Assembly: GCA_036897625.1 (NCBI GenBank)
Contig: JAYMTA010001370.1
Span: 1-20,327, forward strand
From: Pelargonium cotyledonis
Lineage: Eukaryota > Streptophyta > Magnoliopsida > Geraniales > Geraniaceae
Direction of reading: 5' to 3'
DNA: 20,327 nucleotides
The position numbers were made by a program, and so were the translations under genes. The notes below the pieces were generated by a model that made no database searches, was not told the DNA's origin, and saw only the letters and a list, made by a program, of their open reading frames with translations. Positions 1-9,552 of the stretch are shown here, in pieces; positions within the stretch are counted from its first letter, which is position 1; each line of letters opens with the position of its first letter.

Positions 1-970
1 ATGTATCTGAATCCTCTTCAAATATAAGATTATTTTCTTTACCTTCTCCCTAAAGCTCATCATCCAAAAAAAATTGAGCATTTCCCGTTTAAAAATAAAG
101 TTCTAGATTTAGGATCGTAAAATTTATAACCACACTATTTTTCAGGGTATCCTACAAAATAGCTGCTAATAGTTCTTGCGTCTAGCTTTTTTCTCGTCAT
201 GCTTATAAGGCACAGTTTCAGCTGGACAATCTCAAACTCGTAAATGCCTTAATACACACTTTCTACATTTCCATAACTCATAAGGAGATTTATTTGCAGC
301 TTTTATAGGAACTTTATTGAGAATATAGACTGCGGTTTTTAATACATCACCCAGAGAGAGTTAGGTAAGGTCGTATGAGATATCATACTTCTTACCATAT
401 CCTTAAGGGTTCTATTTCGTCTTTCAGCTATATCATTCATGTTAGTACAACTTGACATTGTGTATTGAAAGACTATCCCACATTCTTCTAAGAATTGAAC
501 ATAATAACTCAGACGTTATTCACAAGATCTGTCATATTGACCATAATATCCACCACCACGGTCAGATCTTACAACTTTTATATTCATGCCAAGTTTTTCC
601 ACTTCGGTTTTAAATAATGGCTTAAATATGTCCAACAGGCTGCGACTTCTCGTGTATTAAGTAAATGTAGCCATAACGAGAGAAACCGTCAATGAATGAA
701 ATAAAATATCGTTGACCATTTCATGAAGCCTTAGAAAATGGTCCACATATGTCGGTATGTATTAATTCTAAGATTTTCTTGTGTCACGGTCTAAATGTAC
801 GTGACTCAAAAATTATATTTGGACGCCAAAAAGATTTGATAGCTCGGGAAAACGCAAGACTTGCATATGTGATTGTCATGTGCACAATGGATAACATGAA
901 ACATCAAGTCCAAACACAAGACCCAATTCATGCTAGCCCAACACTTGACATAGTCCAAGCTCAATCCAAA
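1..970 (-). mobile_element. Ty1-Copia retrotransposon pol remnant (integrase region)
   Basis: Read on the minus strand, this stretch gives broken pieces of a Copia polyprotein in the expected order. About 860-900 is a Cys-containing pre-integrase piece (CKSC). About 660-720 reads YFISFIDGFSRYGYIYLI, typical of the Copia integrase core. About 550-590 reads KVVRSDRGGGYYG, the second catalytic Asp region, where the usual GGE is GGG. About 393-430 reads AERRNRTLKDMV, and about 271-331 reads VYILNKVPIKAANKSPYEL. In-frame stops and frameshifts separate the blocks, so nothing is translatable as a whole. No LTR, primer-binding site or polypurine tract is visible; the fragment runs off the left edge and ends near the CACTA fragment at about 1035. 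It is a dead, old copy. Confidence 0.88.
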
Positions 971-1034
971 TCCTACATGGAATAATCTAGAAATATGGAT
1001 AGTTATTAGGAGAACTCTAGAATTATGGTGAAAC

Positions 1035-1740
1035 TTAGGGACCATCTAGACAATTCATCTCAGTCGTCCGTAGTGTTAATGAGATTGTAATATTCCTAAT
1101 CGTCCATTTAGGTAACCAACTAGTATAAATATAGCTTAAGATTTTAGCAGGAATCTTCGAAGTCCCCCTAAAAAACAATCTGACTAACTTTATCCACCTT
1201 CCATCTGGAAGCACCACATAAATGGCATGAAGTTGCTTCAACATTCTTCTTCTAGTACAACAGACAACCATTTGGGCATGCATGAATCTTCTTATACTCT
1301 AGGCCAAAATCCATCATTATCCTTTAAGTCTCATTATAATTCTTCGGTAACTTTTCTCCTTCACGAAATGCTTCTTTAAGCATATGTACTATCGTGTTGA
1401 AAGCAAAATTGCTCATTTCATTCATGCACTTTATATGAAAGGGTCGTATGAAGGATAACTTACTAAACTTTGTACAACCAGGGTAGAGCTGTACATTTGC
1501 CTCTTCCATTAATTGATAAAACTTCTCCGCGTCAACATTATCATACTCATTTTCCTCTTCAAGAAATACGAATGCATCATGCAACATCACATGCATGTCA
1601 TCATCCGAATCAGGAGTATCTTCTACAATTCCTCTAGGAAACCAATTCTCCCCCTTGATAAACCCATCTTACATAGCTCTTGTCGAACCTATACCACATT
1701 AGATGCCCAAAAGTATCTGATCAATCATTCCATGATTGAT
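1035..1740 (-). pseudogene. CACTA (En/Spm) transposase N-terminal fragment, broken
   Basis: The minus strand carries the N-terminal half of a plant CACTA transposase (transposase-associated domain followed by the start of the TNP2-type region). About 1650-1717 reads HLMWYRFDKSYVRWVYQGGE, like the H-L-x-x-x-G-x-D-x-S-Y-x-x-W-x-x-H-G-E block of the family. The longest open piece (1324-1596) contains DAEKFYQLMEEANVQLYPGC and a stretch ending GEKLPKNYNET, both diagnostic. About 1215-1310 gives LEYKKIHACPNGCLLY and a CHLCGASRWK zinc-like block, with a stop between them. About 1140-1160 reads KIPAKILSYI in another frame. At least two frameshifts and several stops make it non-functional. The catalytic half and the CACTA termini are not present. 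Confidence 0.88.
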
Positions 1741-2591
1741 TGACAAAAATCGTGCACGGTCATAAAATATTACCCCCCTTTAAATGCATTAGCAAATGCA
1801 TAATCAATGAAACATATCACTCCATTCATGTACTTGTTCTTTCAGCATTAATCTAAGTTTTATCCATAATAACCTCTACAGACAAATACTCTAAAACATT
1901 CAAAGAGAAATACAAAACTTATTTACAAATTTAGTTGACTTTTCCTACTCCTATCTGGCAGCAAAAGTTCAATCAATGAAACATGAAAGAATTAAAATTT
2001 CAAGCTCAATATATACAATATGAAAGAACTAAGACAAAAGTGTCTCGATCATATATAAGACTCATAAGTTACTACAAAAAAGATGTATCTATCAATGTGT
2101 CGCTGCCAAACAAAATAAAATTAAGCAATATAGGATCTGGAGACGGTCTAATCTAGCGGAAAGATCAGGCGGTGTTGGTATTTAGAATATTAGTTTCACA
2201 ATATTGTCTCAAGTGCTGATAAAAGATAAAGTTAAAATCTTGCAGAAATGATCACTAGTTTACTTCAAAATATAATCAAAATTATCAAATAATCAGAAAG
2301 CATGCTTGAATGTAATGATCTCACTCAAGCTTAACAAAGTAAATCAAAAGAATTTGAGAAAATACATTCACAAAAGAAACTATTTAGATACAGATGTTTT
2401 ACATGGTCGTAGATCTCAATTGTGTCAAAGTAGATCAAATTCACGTCAAATAATAGCTATGAATCAACTAAACTCCAACATTAACCATTATTATAAAAAT
2501 AAAAACATAAAACTTCAACTGTCAAATGCACTTCAGAACCTACATATACAATATGAATTTCATTCTCCAAATTGTACTTTGATAAAATAAA
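1741..2591. other. AT-rich intergenic stretch, no gene seen
   Basis: No supported gene. The longest reading frame (2306-2590, plus) begins only at a TTG codon, is rich in Asn, Lys and Ile as expected of random AT-rich DNA, and stops exactly where the inverted-repeat element begins. Confidence 0.6.
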
Positions 2592-2908
2592 GGGTTAATT
2601 ATTTTTCCCCCCTTAGATTGGCAATTTTTTTGGTTTTAGCCCTTGTCTTATTTGACATATGGTTTTAGCCCTTAAACTTTTTTATTTTTTATTTTAACCC
2701 TAACAACCTGCTATACCAAGTTAATAACCGCCACGTCACTAGTACATTCCACGCAAACTGCCATGTCACTGGAGAAATGTCACGTCACTACCAAGGCAGG
2801 GGCTAAAACAAAACAAAACAAAACAAAATCCAGTCTAGGGGGCAAAACCACAAAAATCAAAATAATATTAGAAAAATGACAAAATTTTCTCAATGGATAG
2901 AAAATGCA
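2592..2908 (+). repeat. Left terminal inverted repeat of the 1.64-kb element
   Basis: This is the left arm, matching the reverse complement of 3922-4228 over nearly its whole length. It contains an (AAAAC)n-like slip run at about 2807-2827 (four AAAAC units, fewer in the right arm), which explains part of the length difference. Confidence 0.85.
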
Positions 2909-3170
2909 TTATTGAATTTTTTAGGCATATTTTCATATTTTTATTATATTTTTTCGATTATTAATATAATTTTAAAAATCACATCAAAAATTTCATATTT
3001 TTTTCAAAAAAAATTTAAAATATCTTCAAAACTTGCTTAGAACATTTAGCTTGTCTTCTATACATATAGAGAGATTTTTTAAAAAAAAAAAAATAGAATT
3101 TCAAAGCTTTCTAATAAGTAGAAAATGCATTATAATTTTTTGAGATATTGAAGTTTTGTATTATTTTTGA
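2895..3170 (+). repeat. Imperfect internal direct repeat within the element
   Basis: The word TAGAAAATGCATTAT followed by a T-rich stretch occurs at about 2899 and again at about 3119, with looser similarity over some 50 bp. The first copy spans the inner edge of the left TIR. It may reflect an internal duplication. Confidence 0.4.
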
Positions 3171-3921
3171 AAGAAATAACTTTCTTGCGATATTTTTAAA
3201 AATTCCAAAAAATTACTAGTGCATTCCATTTGGACCACAACACAATGAGTCATGACATTCAAATTAGGACTTGTCCTTATTTAGTAACATTGTTGACAAA
3301 TTGTGACGAAGTAGTTGAAAGTGTAAGCGAATTGTTTTAAGAAGTTGAGTTTCGTGTAAAATTACGTTTGTATAAAAATAATGGTAAGAAGTTATCAATA
3401 GTTGAAATGTTTAATATGAACATGAATTATTCAAACAAATAAGTTCTTAATTTCTTGAGTTTTAAGCCATATACGCATCAATTTAGAAACATGTAGGTAA
3501 AAATATAATTTACATTTTCTCTTTCCTCATTTAAAGAAACCAAAAATCCCATAAAAAAAACATTCAGCCTCAACAAAAATCAACTCTTCTGAAGAATTTG
3601 ACTCTTTTTAAGTCTTCTTTTTATGCAATTTAATGAACAATTAAGTGTTTAAAATTTAACTATTGTGGTATTGTCAAAGAAGCACAAATACTTCTATTCA
3701 ACATGCGAATTATAAATAAAACTATAAATTATACCTAGAGGGGTGTGTAATACGTCAAAAATCTCACATAAAACGATGAGATTATGTAAAAACTAACTCC
3801 TTAAAACTCTTTTTCGCATTTTACCGAATAAATGAGTCTTTTGCTTACTTGACACCTCTTTTAAGCCGTCAATAGTATTACCATCCAAGCAATAACAAAA
3901 TATGCATAAAAATTTCAAGAA

Positions 3922-4228
3922 CTCATTTTGTATCTATTGAGAAAATTTTGAAAATTTTCTAATATTACTTTGATTTTTGTGGTTTTGCCCCCTGGACTGG
4001 ATTTTGTTTTGTTTTAGCCCCTGCCTTGGTAGTGGTGTGGCATTTCTCCAGTGACATGGCAGCTTGCGTGGAAGGTACTAGTGACGTGGCGGTTATTAAC
4101 TTGCTATAATATGTTGTTAGGGTTAAAATAAAAAAATAAAAAAGTTTAAAGGTTAAAATCATATGCCAAATAAGACAAGAGCTAAAACCAAAAAAATTGT
4201 CAATCCAAGAGGCAAAAATAATTATCCC
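3922..4228 (-). repeat. Right terminal inverted repeat of the 1.64-kb element
   Basis: This is the right arm, the inverse counterpart of 2592-2908. Scattered substitutions between the arms show that the insertion is old. Confidence 0.85.
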
Positions 4229-4430
4229 AAATTTTAATTATTTCAAATCACACAAAAAGAATACGTTTTTAATTCCATAAAATAAGCTGAAGCAATAACT
4301 GGGTTGGGCCCCAACTACTTTTTGTGGAAAGAACCGCCAAACATTATGGACAAAAACATACCAAACTAGTATTCCACATTGTGTCTTAAACCATTTATGA
4401 ACATAATAAAATAATAATAAAAAATAATAA

Positions 4431-4736
4431 TACTATATGTCCCAAAAGTTGTATAAAATTATATGTACAAAATGATGTGTCAGCCAATAGGATATGACAT
4501 ATCAACTATCTTATCGTTGACTTGGCCTAATCATAACCCGCCACGTGTACAATATATTTCATAAACTGGACGCTCCGCGCCAAAAATTCATGAAAAGGTG
4601 GTGGTACCATATATGTCGGGTTATAATTTGTTGAAACTTAATTTTAAGAACAAAAATTTTAAAAATATGCATACTACGTAGACTGTCACGTCACTTTGTA
4701 CATAAAATTTTGTACAGTATTTGAAACATTTAGCAT
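4431..4736. mobile_element. MITE-like element, about 306 bp with about 50-bp imperfect TIRs
   Basis: The left end (about 4431-4483) and the reverse complement of the right end (about 4683-4736) align with only scattered mismatches. Shared blocks include TATGTACAAA, TGTA(T/C)AAAATT and an outer (A/G)CTA(T/A)ATGT. A second, inner inverted pair (ATAACCCG near 4535 and CGGGTTATA near 4617) gives the element overall dyad symmetry. There is no coding capacity. Flanking A/T runs hide any target duplication, so the ends are accurate to a few bases and the superfamily is unresolved. Confidence 0.65.
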
Positions 4737-4875
4737 TTTAAAAAAAAAAAAACTGCCATAATCCTGTATAATATGTTGTTTTAATTGGGTACTCCGTGCA
4801 ACATATTCACAAAACATAAATAGTGGAATCATATATGTCTGAGATGATTAAAATATATATTTGACACATCATTCA

Positions 4876-5026
4876 GGCATTATTTGGGAACACTTGTATG
4901 GTTCACATGAGTGTTATTTGAAACACAAAAGTGAAAAAAAAAAAAAAATGGTTCTTCGACCAAAGAAGAAAAAAATTCCCTGAGTACTTTAATAAGAACA
5001 CCAGAAAGTGTCCCCAAACAACCACC
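4876..5026. mobile_element. Short inverted-repeat element, possible small MITE
   Basis: The left end (4876-4895, containing TTTGGGAACACTT) pairs with the inverse of the right end (5006-5026, TTTGGGGACACTT) at about 151 bp overall span. The TTTGGG-ACACTT word resembles Tourist/PIF-type termini, but no TWA target duplication flanks it. An A14 run lies in the middle. The overlapping minus-strand reading frames at 4880-5121 are low-complexity products of this repeat. Confidence 0.4.
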
Positions 5027-6034
5027 TGGTACAAAACAAGACAAATAAAATTTTCCAGAGATGGCAGGAAATGTGTCCAAAACAGTGATGACTGAAGAGC
5101 TAGACACAAATTCGAACCCAAAACCTTACTTTGATCAATGTTCAGAAATCAGACTCAACAGCTCACACTCAATCTTCACAATTTTTATATAAAATCCACA
5201 AATTGATTGATTGTTAGGTTGAATTGTAAATTGTACACCTCTGTAGCTTAGCTAGAGCAATTTGGCGTTAAATTACAAGACCAAAGAGTCAAATTTGGGT
5301 TAATTATTTTTGTGTTAAATTACAAGACCAAAGAGTCAAATTTGGCGTTAATTATTTTTCACACCTTTGTTGAGCCATTTATTCCATCAAACTATAAAAT
5401 CCTCACCCAACAAACCAACCTGCACTTCAATTTTAACATAACTACAGATCCACCCCACCAACTCCATATATTTTCCATAAAACAGAAGACCCCACATCCA
5501 AGGAATTGCCGATACGGCATGTGTTTACTCTGAAGAAACAACCACACTGACACTCATAAACTACCATTAACAATCACACCATTTTCATGTTCAATCATCA
5601 CAACAGTTGGTAATCAATAAACAAATCAAAAAGCTGTCACTGTTAAATTTTCACATACATTCCACCAAACATTCACAATCACAAGTTACAACTCAATTTT
5701 TCCAAGTGTCCTGGGCTTTTTATCAAACACCTTGCAATCAATACGACAAGTGACAATTTCTATGTAAGAAAATCACAAGCAAAAGCGCTTAGATGATCTA
5801 AAATGTCCGATCAATCACGGAAACAAGCCAACGACGAAGAACAATTCATAACAACACAAACAGACATACAATACAATTTGATTTAATCTTTGATTCAACA
5901 AAACTGTGACCTCCCCGCTAAGTTACATATACCCCAATAATTCTCAATCACTACCTCTAATGAAATATAAAAAACTACAATCATCTCTCAAAACGGCATC
6001 AAATTTGGACTTCACCTTTGCGTTTTGAAGTCAT
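5027..6034. other. AT-rich stretch downstream of the 74-residue gene
   Basis: No gene is supported. The right part (about 5940-6034) lies just after the stop codon of the minus-strand 74-residue gene and should include its 3' UTR. The 47-bp tandem duplication lies on the left. Confidence 0.5.
5267..5360 (+). repeat. 47-bp tandem duplication (two copies)
   Basis: Copy 1 (5267-5313) and copy 2 (5314-5360) both begin GTTAAATTACAAGACCAAAG and end TTAATTATTTTT. They differ at only a few positions near the end of the unit. Confidence 0.9.
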
Positions 6035-6383
6035 CTACCTGTGAGCTGTAACCAGCGTCTCGATGAACCTCAAGCCATCGAATCTCGGCCTGAATTCATC
6101 CTTCCCCGAAACCGCCGCGCACGCGCTCGAAGAAGACGCAAAACGCTGCACAATTTCGATTATCACAATGTCAGATTTCAGAAATTTAAAACCAAACGCA
6201 TAGCAATCAAACGATCTGTTCAGATCCAAATTAGAGATCGGAGAAGACAATCGATCCAGTAAACCGTACCTCACTGGATGAAGGCTGAAACGCAGCATTC
6301 CGGTCGCCGGAGGATGAGGAAGATGTGAGGGCCATAGTGGAAGCGGCGAGTGCGGACGCGAGGATAGTGCACGAACATTTCAT
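6035..6383 (-). CDS. Small two-exon protein (74 residues) with C-terminal FDGLRFIETLV motif
   Basis: Exon 1 is 6270-6383 and exon 2 is 6035-6145, joined across a 124-bp intron with GT (6268-6269) and AG (6146-6147) ends. The spliced frame is open for 74 codons. The start is the ATG at 6381-6383; the longer reading frame upstream depends on a TTG codon. The N-terminus (MKCSCTILASALAAST) is mildly hydrophobic and is followed by Ser-rich stretches (residues 21-25 and 42-45). The C-terminus carries FRPRFDGLRFIETLV (56-70), then TAHR and the stop. I recall uncharacterised small plant proteins with this ending, but I cannot name a function. The N-terminus could be a signal or transit peptide; this is inference. 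The ordered splice sites and the conserved-looking tail make it a real gene. Its C-terminal motif recurs in the gene at 11818-12060. Confidence 0.8.
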
Positions 6384-6601
6384 TTTCGCGGATTCGCTCT
6401 CTTTTTTCTCTTCACGACAACAGAGAAACACGGATTGAAGAAGCAACAGTGAAAAGACTGATCGAGAATAAGTAAGAAAAATGGCGAAATCCGACGCCGG
6501 CGCCGGATCTCAACCACTCTTCCGACTCCGCTCTCTCCCTCTCTCTTTCTGCAATGTGTAAACTCTGTAGCGCCTTGTTCCGTGTCTCTCCGGTTCAGCA
6601 T
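6380..6601 (-). other. Upstream ORF (73 codons) whose stop overlaps the main start (ATGA)
   Basis: This frame starts with ATG at 6599-6601 and ends with TGA at 6380-6382, so its stop and the start codon of the 74-residue protein share ATGA. It is rich in Arg and has no recognisable domain. It would be a uORF only if transcription starts above 6601; if the TATA-like box at 6600-6608 is used, it is not in the transcript. Confidence 0.25.
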
Positions 6602-6807
6602 TTATGTACACAGCCTCGGCTCCTACGGTTCCACAATTAAGGGAAATGAATTGAATTCTCAGGTCCGAGATGGGCTCGGCATGTGAACCGTGAATGTAGG
6701 TCGGGCCCACGATCAATTCAACGAACGGGAGAGCGACACGTTGGTGATTCTGTTGCCAGCGAGGCGTCAGGAGAGCCGCAAGAGTGGTCCCCACAGGTGA
6801 GCACGTG
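6600..6807 (-). promoter_or_regulatory. Putative promoter of the 74-residue gene
   Basis: Reading leftward on the minus strand there is a palindromic G-box CACGTG (6802-6807), a site II-like TGGGCC (6704-6709) within a GGGCCC palindrome, and a TATA-like TACATAAAT (6600-6608). A start of transcription about 30 bp after the TATA-like box would give a purine-rich leader without any ATG before 6383. Motifs were seen directly; their use is inferred. Confidence 0.45.
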
Positions 6808-6849
6808 AAGTGTGGTTGTGATGGTTGGTGTGTACTGATTGATTTGGTG

Positions 6850-7275
6850 TGCAATGAAAGTAGGGTAGACTATCCTTGGTGTCAGTCGTGAGCTTTGATT
6901 ATGCGGTTGAGAAAGCTCGACGCCGTTTCGAGGTCAGTGAACGTGAAGCTAAAAAGTCAGTTACGTCTCTGACGTATTTGAATTTAATACTACTACTTTT
7001 CTACGATATGTAATTTTTGGAACAAATCCACTGTTTACGCAATAGCTAAAGTCTACAAGAGTTACCACCTCCATCACATGTTTAATAAGTTTTTCATTTT
7101 TCACAACAATATTTAATTTGGTTTTTTTTATTTTTTTTTTTCACTTGGCTCAAATTTATTTATAAATTTTATTAATTCCAGAGTGGTACATTATTTTTTC
7201 TATTTCGACTTAAAAATTTAGCAAGTTATCAATGTTGAAAATTTGATGCGCTGATATATATTTTTCGTCTTAAAA
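6850..7275. other. AT-rich intergenic stretch, nothing identified
   Basis: No gene or repeat structure recognised; T-rich runs near 7110-7140. Confidence 0.5.
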
Positions 7276-7278
7276 TAA

Positions 7279-8141
7279 GGCTACGTTTGATCTTCTGGAT
7301 ATGATAACTATAGATTGGATAACAATAATGGATTATGATAGATAAGAAATTCAATAGATAAGAAGTAATGTATTCCAATATTTGATGTATAAATAGATAG
7401 TAAATTGAATTTTATATGATTTTATTATTTTTGACCAAATTACCCTCAATTAGTATCATATCTTTTTACTCAAACTCATTTTTCGATGATGTACATATTA
7501 GACATTTCGACTCATCGGTACTGAAACAAATTGAAAATTCAAATTAGAAAAATTGGTTTAAAATATATTTAAATAAAAAACTTACAATTTAAAACAATAA
7601 TAAATCTTAATAATTATTAACAAATATAAACTCAATTCAAATTTATTGTTCTTACTCCAACAAATTGTTCGTTTCTTATGCATATAAGTTGTTGAACTAA
7701 TAATATAAAACGAAATGTTTAAAATAAATTTTTTTCTTGAAAGGATATTTAGTTTAACTTTTTATCCAATTTTAATATTAAATTATTAGATTTGAACTCA
7801 TTTTCAAACTTTTTATTTTTTGAGTTTTAGTCAACTTCGTTCCAACTCGAACACAAATAAAATAATTATTATAAGTTTGTGTTATTATTTAAATTAATTA
7901 TTGTTGTCACAAGAAAAAAAAAATCAATTAGTTCGGAGTATTTTGAGAATAAAAAATATTTTTATATTCAATTCATCGTAATTTAAGAGGGGCCATTAGA
8001 TTATTTTATTCATCATATGATAGATAAAAATCACATATTGGATTTTGAAATTTAATCCTTCGTAACCATCAAACGTCGGATAAGATAGTATAATGTATTT
8101 CGAAATCCAAACCACTTCTATCACTACGATCAAACGCTACC
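7279..8141. mobile_element. Tourist/PIF-Harbinger-like MITE, 863 bp, TAA target duplication
   Basis: The termini are GGCTACGTTTGATC on the left and GGTAGCGTTTGATC (reverse complement) on the right, matching at 12 of 14 positions. They are flanked exactly by TAA at 7276-7278 and 8142-8144. A 3-bp TWA duplication and GG-N-GTTTG-type ends are the hallmark of PIF/Harbinger-derived Tourist elements. The interior is AT-rich with no transposase reading frame, so it depended on an autonomous relative. At 863 bp it is longer than most Tourist MITEs, so it may be a deletion derivative. Confidence 0.75.
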
Positions 8142-8144
8142 TAA

Positions 8145-9211
8145 GTGTATTTATTTTTTAATTTTGTATATTTCTTTTATATTGATGTGTTAATGAATAC
8201 TGTAAACTAACATATTATAAAAAATATTGTTACAAAGACTCACTAAATCAAATAATTGTTTTCACTTTGTCCCTGAAGATTTCAGGTTGAGCGTTGGTGT
8301 TTGTAACCAAGTGTCTCTTTATACTCTAATTCATACAATTCTCTAGTTATACTCTTAAGTTTGATTGTTTTCTAGTAAATATCTGTAAGTTCTTCAAAAG
8401 CTATATACAAAATTTTCTTTTTATTTATGTTAATATCAGTTGGCAAATAAATGTTGTTTAGGAAATCAAAATTAATTTTTCTATCTTGTTTAACGTCACT
8501 CATTTCTGTCGGTACAGAGTCATTTGTTTTTTTCCCAGAAATTATTGTTCCCCTGGTGTCCGTTTATTGATGCATCTGGACGTGACAAAAAAAGAGAGAA
8601 AAGGACATATAGAAAAATACAGAATATAGAATATTTTATTCTGTATCAACGGTGTGATAGAGCACAAAATTCGGCCTTCATATTTAAGAAAAATATATTC
8701 TCCTTTTATTGTAAATATATTTCTCTTTCTTAATTACAGTAATTAGAGTAATTTAGTCTTCATAATTTTAGTGATTACATAGATATAATTCTCCGTATTA
8801 TTGTAAGTCAATAAGCTTGATTTCTCATTCTAAAGTTGTATATATTGAGATGAGCTTTATGAATAAAACAACAACAATATTCATCAAAATTCTTCATTTG
8901 ACTGATGCACTTTCTGTGATTAGCAACCAAAGCTTGACTGTGTTTTTGGCTTCTTTTTTAGATTCTCTAATGGTAAAAGCATTTCACACTATTTATTATT
9001 TATATACTGTTTGATCTTATAAAGCAAATATATATTTTTTTAATGCTAGTGATGTGGTCAAAAGGATTTGGACATTGTCGTGAAACAAATAATTGTTCAC
9101 GAGAAAGTATTAGCCATCTCAATGGTAATTTCATTGTTCCATGGAACATATGTATATACAATTTTCTTAATTTAACATAATTACTTTATTATGATAAAAG
9201 AAAACATAATT
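8145..9211. other. AT-rich intergenic stretch, no gene supported
   Basis: Reading frames of 65-69 codons at 8524-8733 and 8817-9014 have no recognisable domain or coding bias. The part at about 8640-8740 (TATTTAAG-like box, then T-rich TTGTAAATATATTTC) resembles the transcribed end of Copia LTRs, but no pair, PBS or boundary is visible. Confidence 0.4.
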
Positions 9212-9426
9212 ATTTTATCCGTCTCAAAATGAGTGTCATATTTCTCTTCTATTTTCTAGTGAGTTAGCTATGCATGAATTGTCAATAATATTCTTATAAA
9301 AAGTTAGTTACGATCTCTCAATATATGATCATGATGATATAATAGTAAACATACTACACTAACTAACTTCTTATTAATTTTTCTCAAAATAGAAAGGATA
9401 ACACTCATTTTGGGATGGAGATAGTA
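9212..9426. mobile_element. Stowaway-like (Tc1/mariner) MITE, 215 bp
   Basis: The left end reads TATTTTATCCGTCTCAAAAT and continues GAGTGTCAT. The right end, reverse-complemented, reads TACTATCTCCATCCCAAAAT and continues GAGTGTTAT. Both terminate in TA, as expected from a TA target. The termini agree with the plant Stowaway pattern CTCCCTCCGTCCC. No coding capacity. It is the same terminal family as the element at 17358-17620. Confidence 0.8.
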
Positions 9427-9459
9427 CTTTATTTGGTAACCATAAGTCTGTAACAATAG

Positions 9460-9552
9460 TATACTTTCTCCGTTCTAAATAAATAATGAATATTCGTATT
9501 TCTATTTTGATCAAAAAATAAGGAGAAATTAATTATAATGTTATATGGAGTA
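9460..9552. mobile_element. Possible eroded Stowaway-like end
   Basis: TACTTTCTCCGTTCTAAATA at about 9460 resembles one Stowaway terminus, and GGAGTATT at about 9547 could be a decayed partner. The two ends pair poorly, so only a relic is suggested. Confidence 0.3.

Larger units (their letters stand above)
2592..4228. mobile_element. Non-autonomous DNA element with about 310-bp terminal inverted repeats
   Basis: The left arm (about 2592-2908) and right arm (about 3922-4228) are imperfect inverse copies of each other. The outer ends are GGGTTAATTATTTTT on the left and, reverse-complemented, GGGATAATTATTTTTGCC on the right. Further matching words are GGCAGGGGCTAAAAC, CCAGTC(T/C)AGGGGGCAAAACC and an AAAATTTTCTCAAT block at the inner edge. 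The interior of about 1 kb is AT-rich and non-coding. Long TIRs with no transposase suggest a Mutator-like or foldback-type non-autonomous element. The flanks share only AAA, so no 9-bp target duplication is visible and the superfamily stays uncertain. The reading frame at 3965-4162 is TIR sequence, not a gene. Confidence 0.85.

Noticed and set aside
2071..2085. TTACTACAAAAAAG, like the CACTACAAAAA end of CACTA elements
   Set aside because: The first base pair is wrong (TT instead of CA), and this orientation would open an element to the right, while the CACTA transposase fragment lies on the left on the minus strand.
2306..2590. 94-codon plus-strand reading frame
   Set aside because: It starts at TTG, is Asn/Lys/Ile-rich and has no domain; it is typical of AT-rich random sequence.
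6481..6561. 26-codon plus-strand frame starting MAKSDAGAG
   Set aside because: It is antisense to the leader of the 74-residue gene with no promoter or similarity.
6510..6854. 114-codon minus-strand reading frame upstream of the 74-residue gene
   Set aside because: It overlaps the promoter elements, shows no domain and ends in the leader region; coding is not supported.
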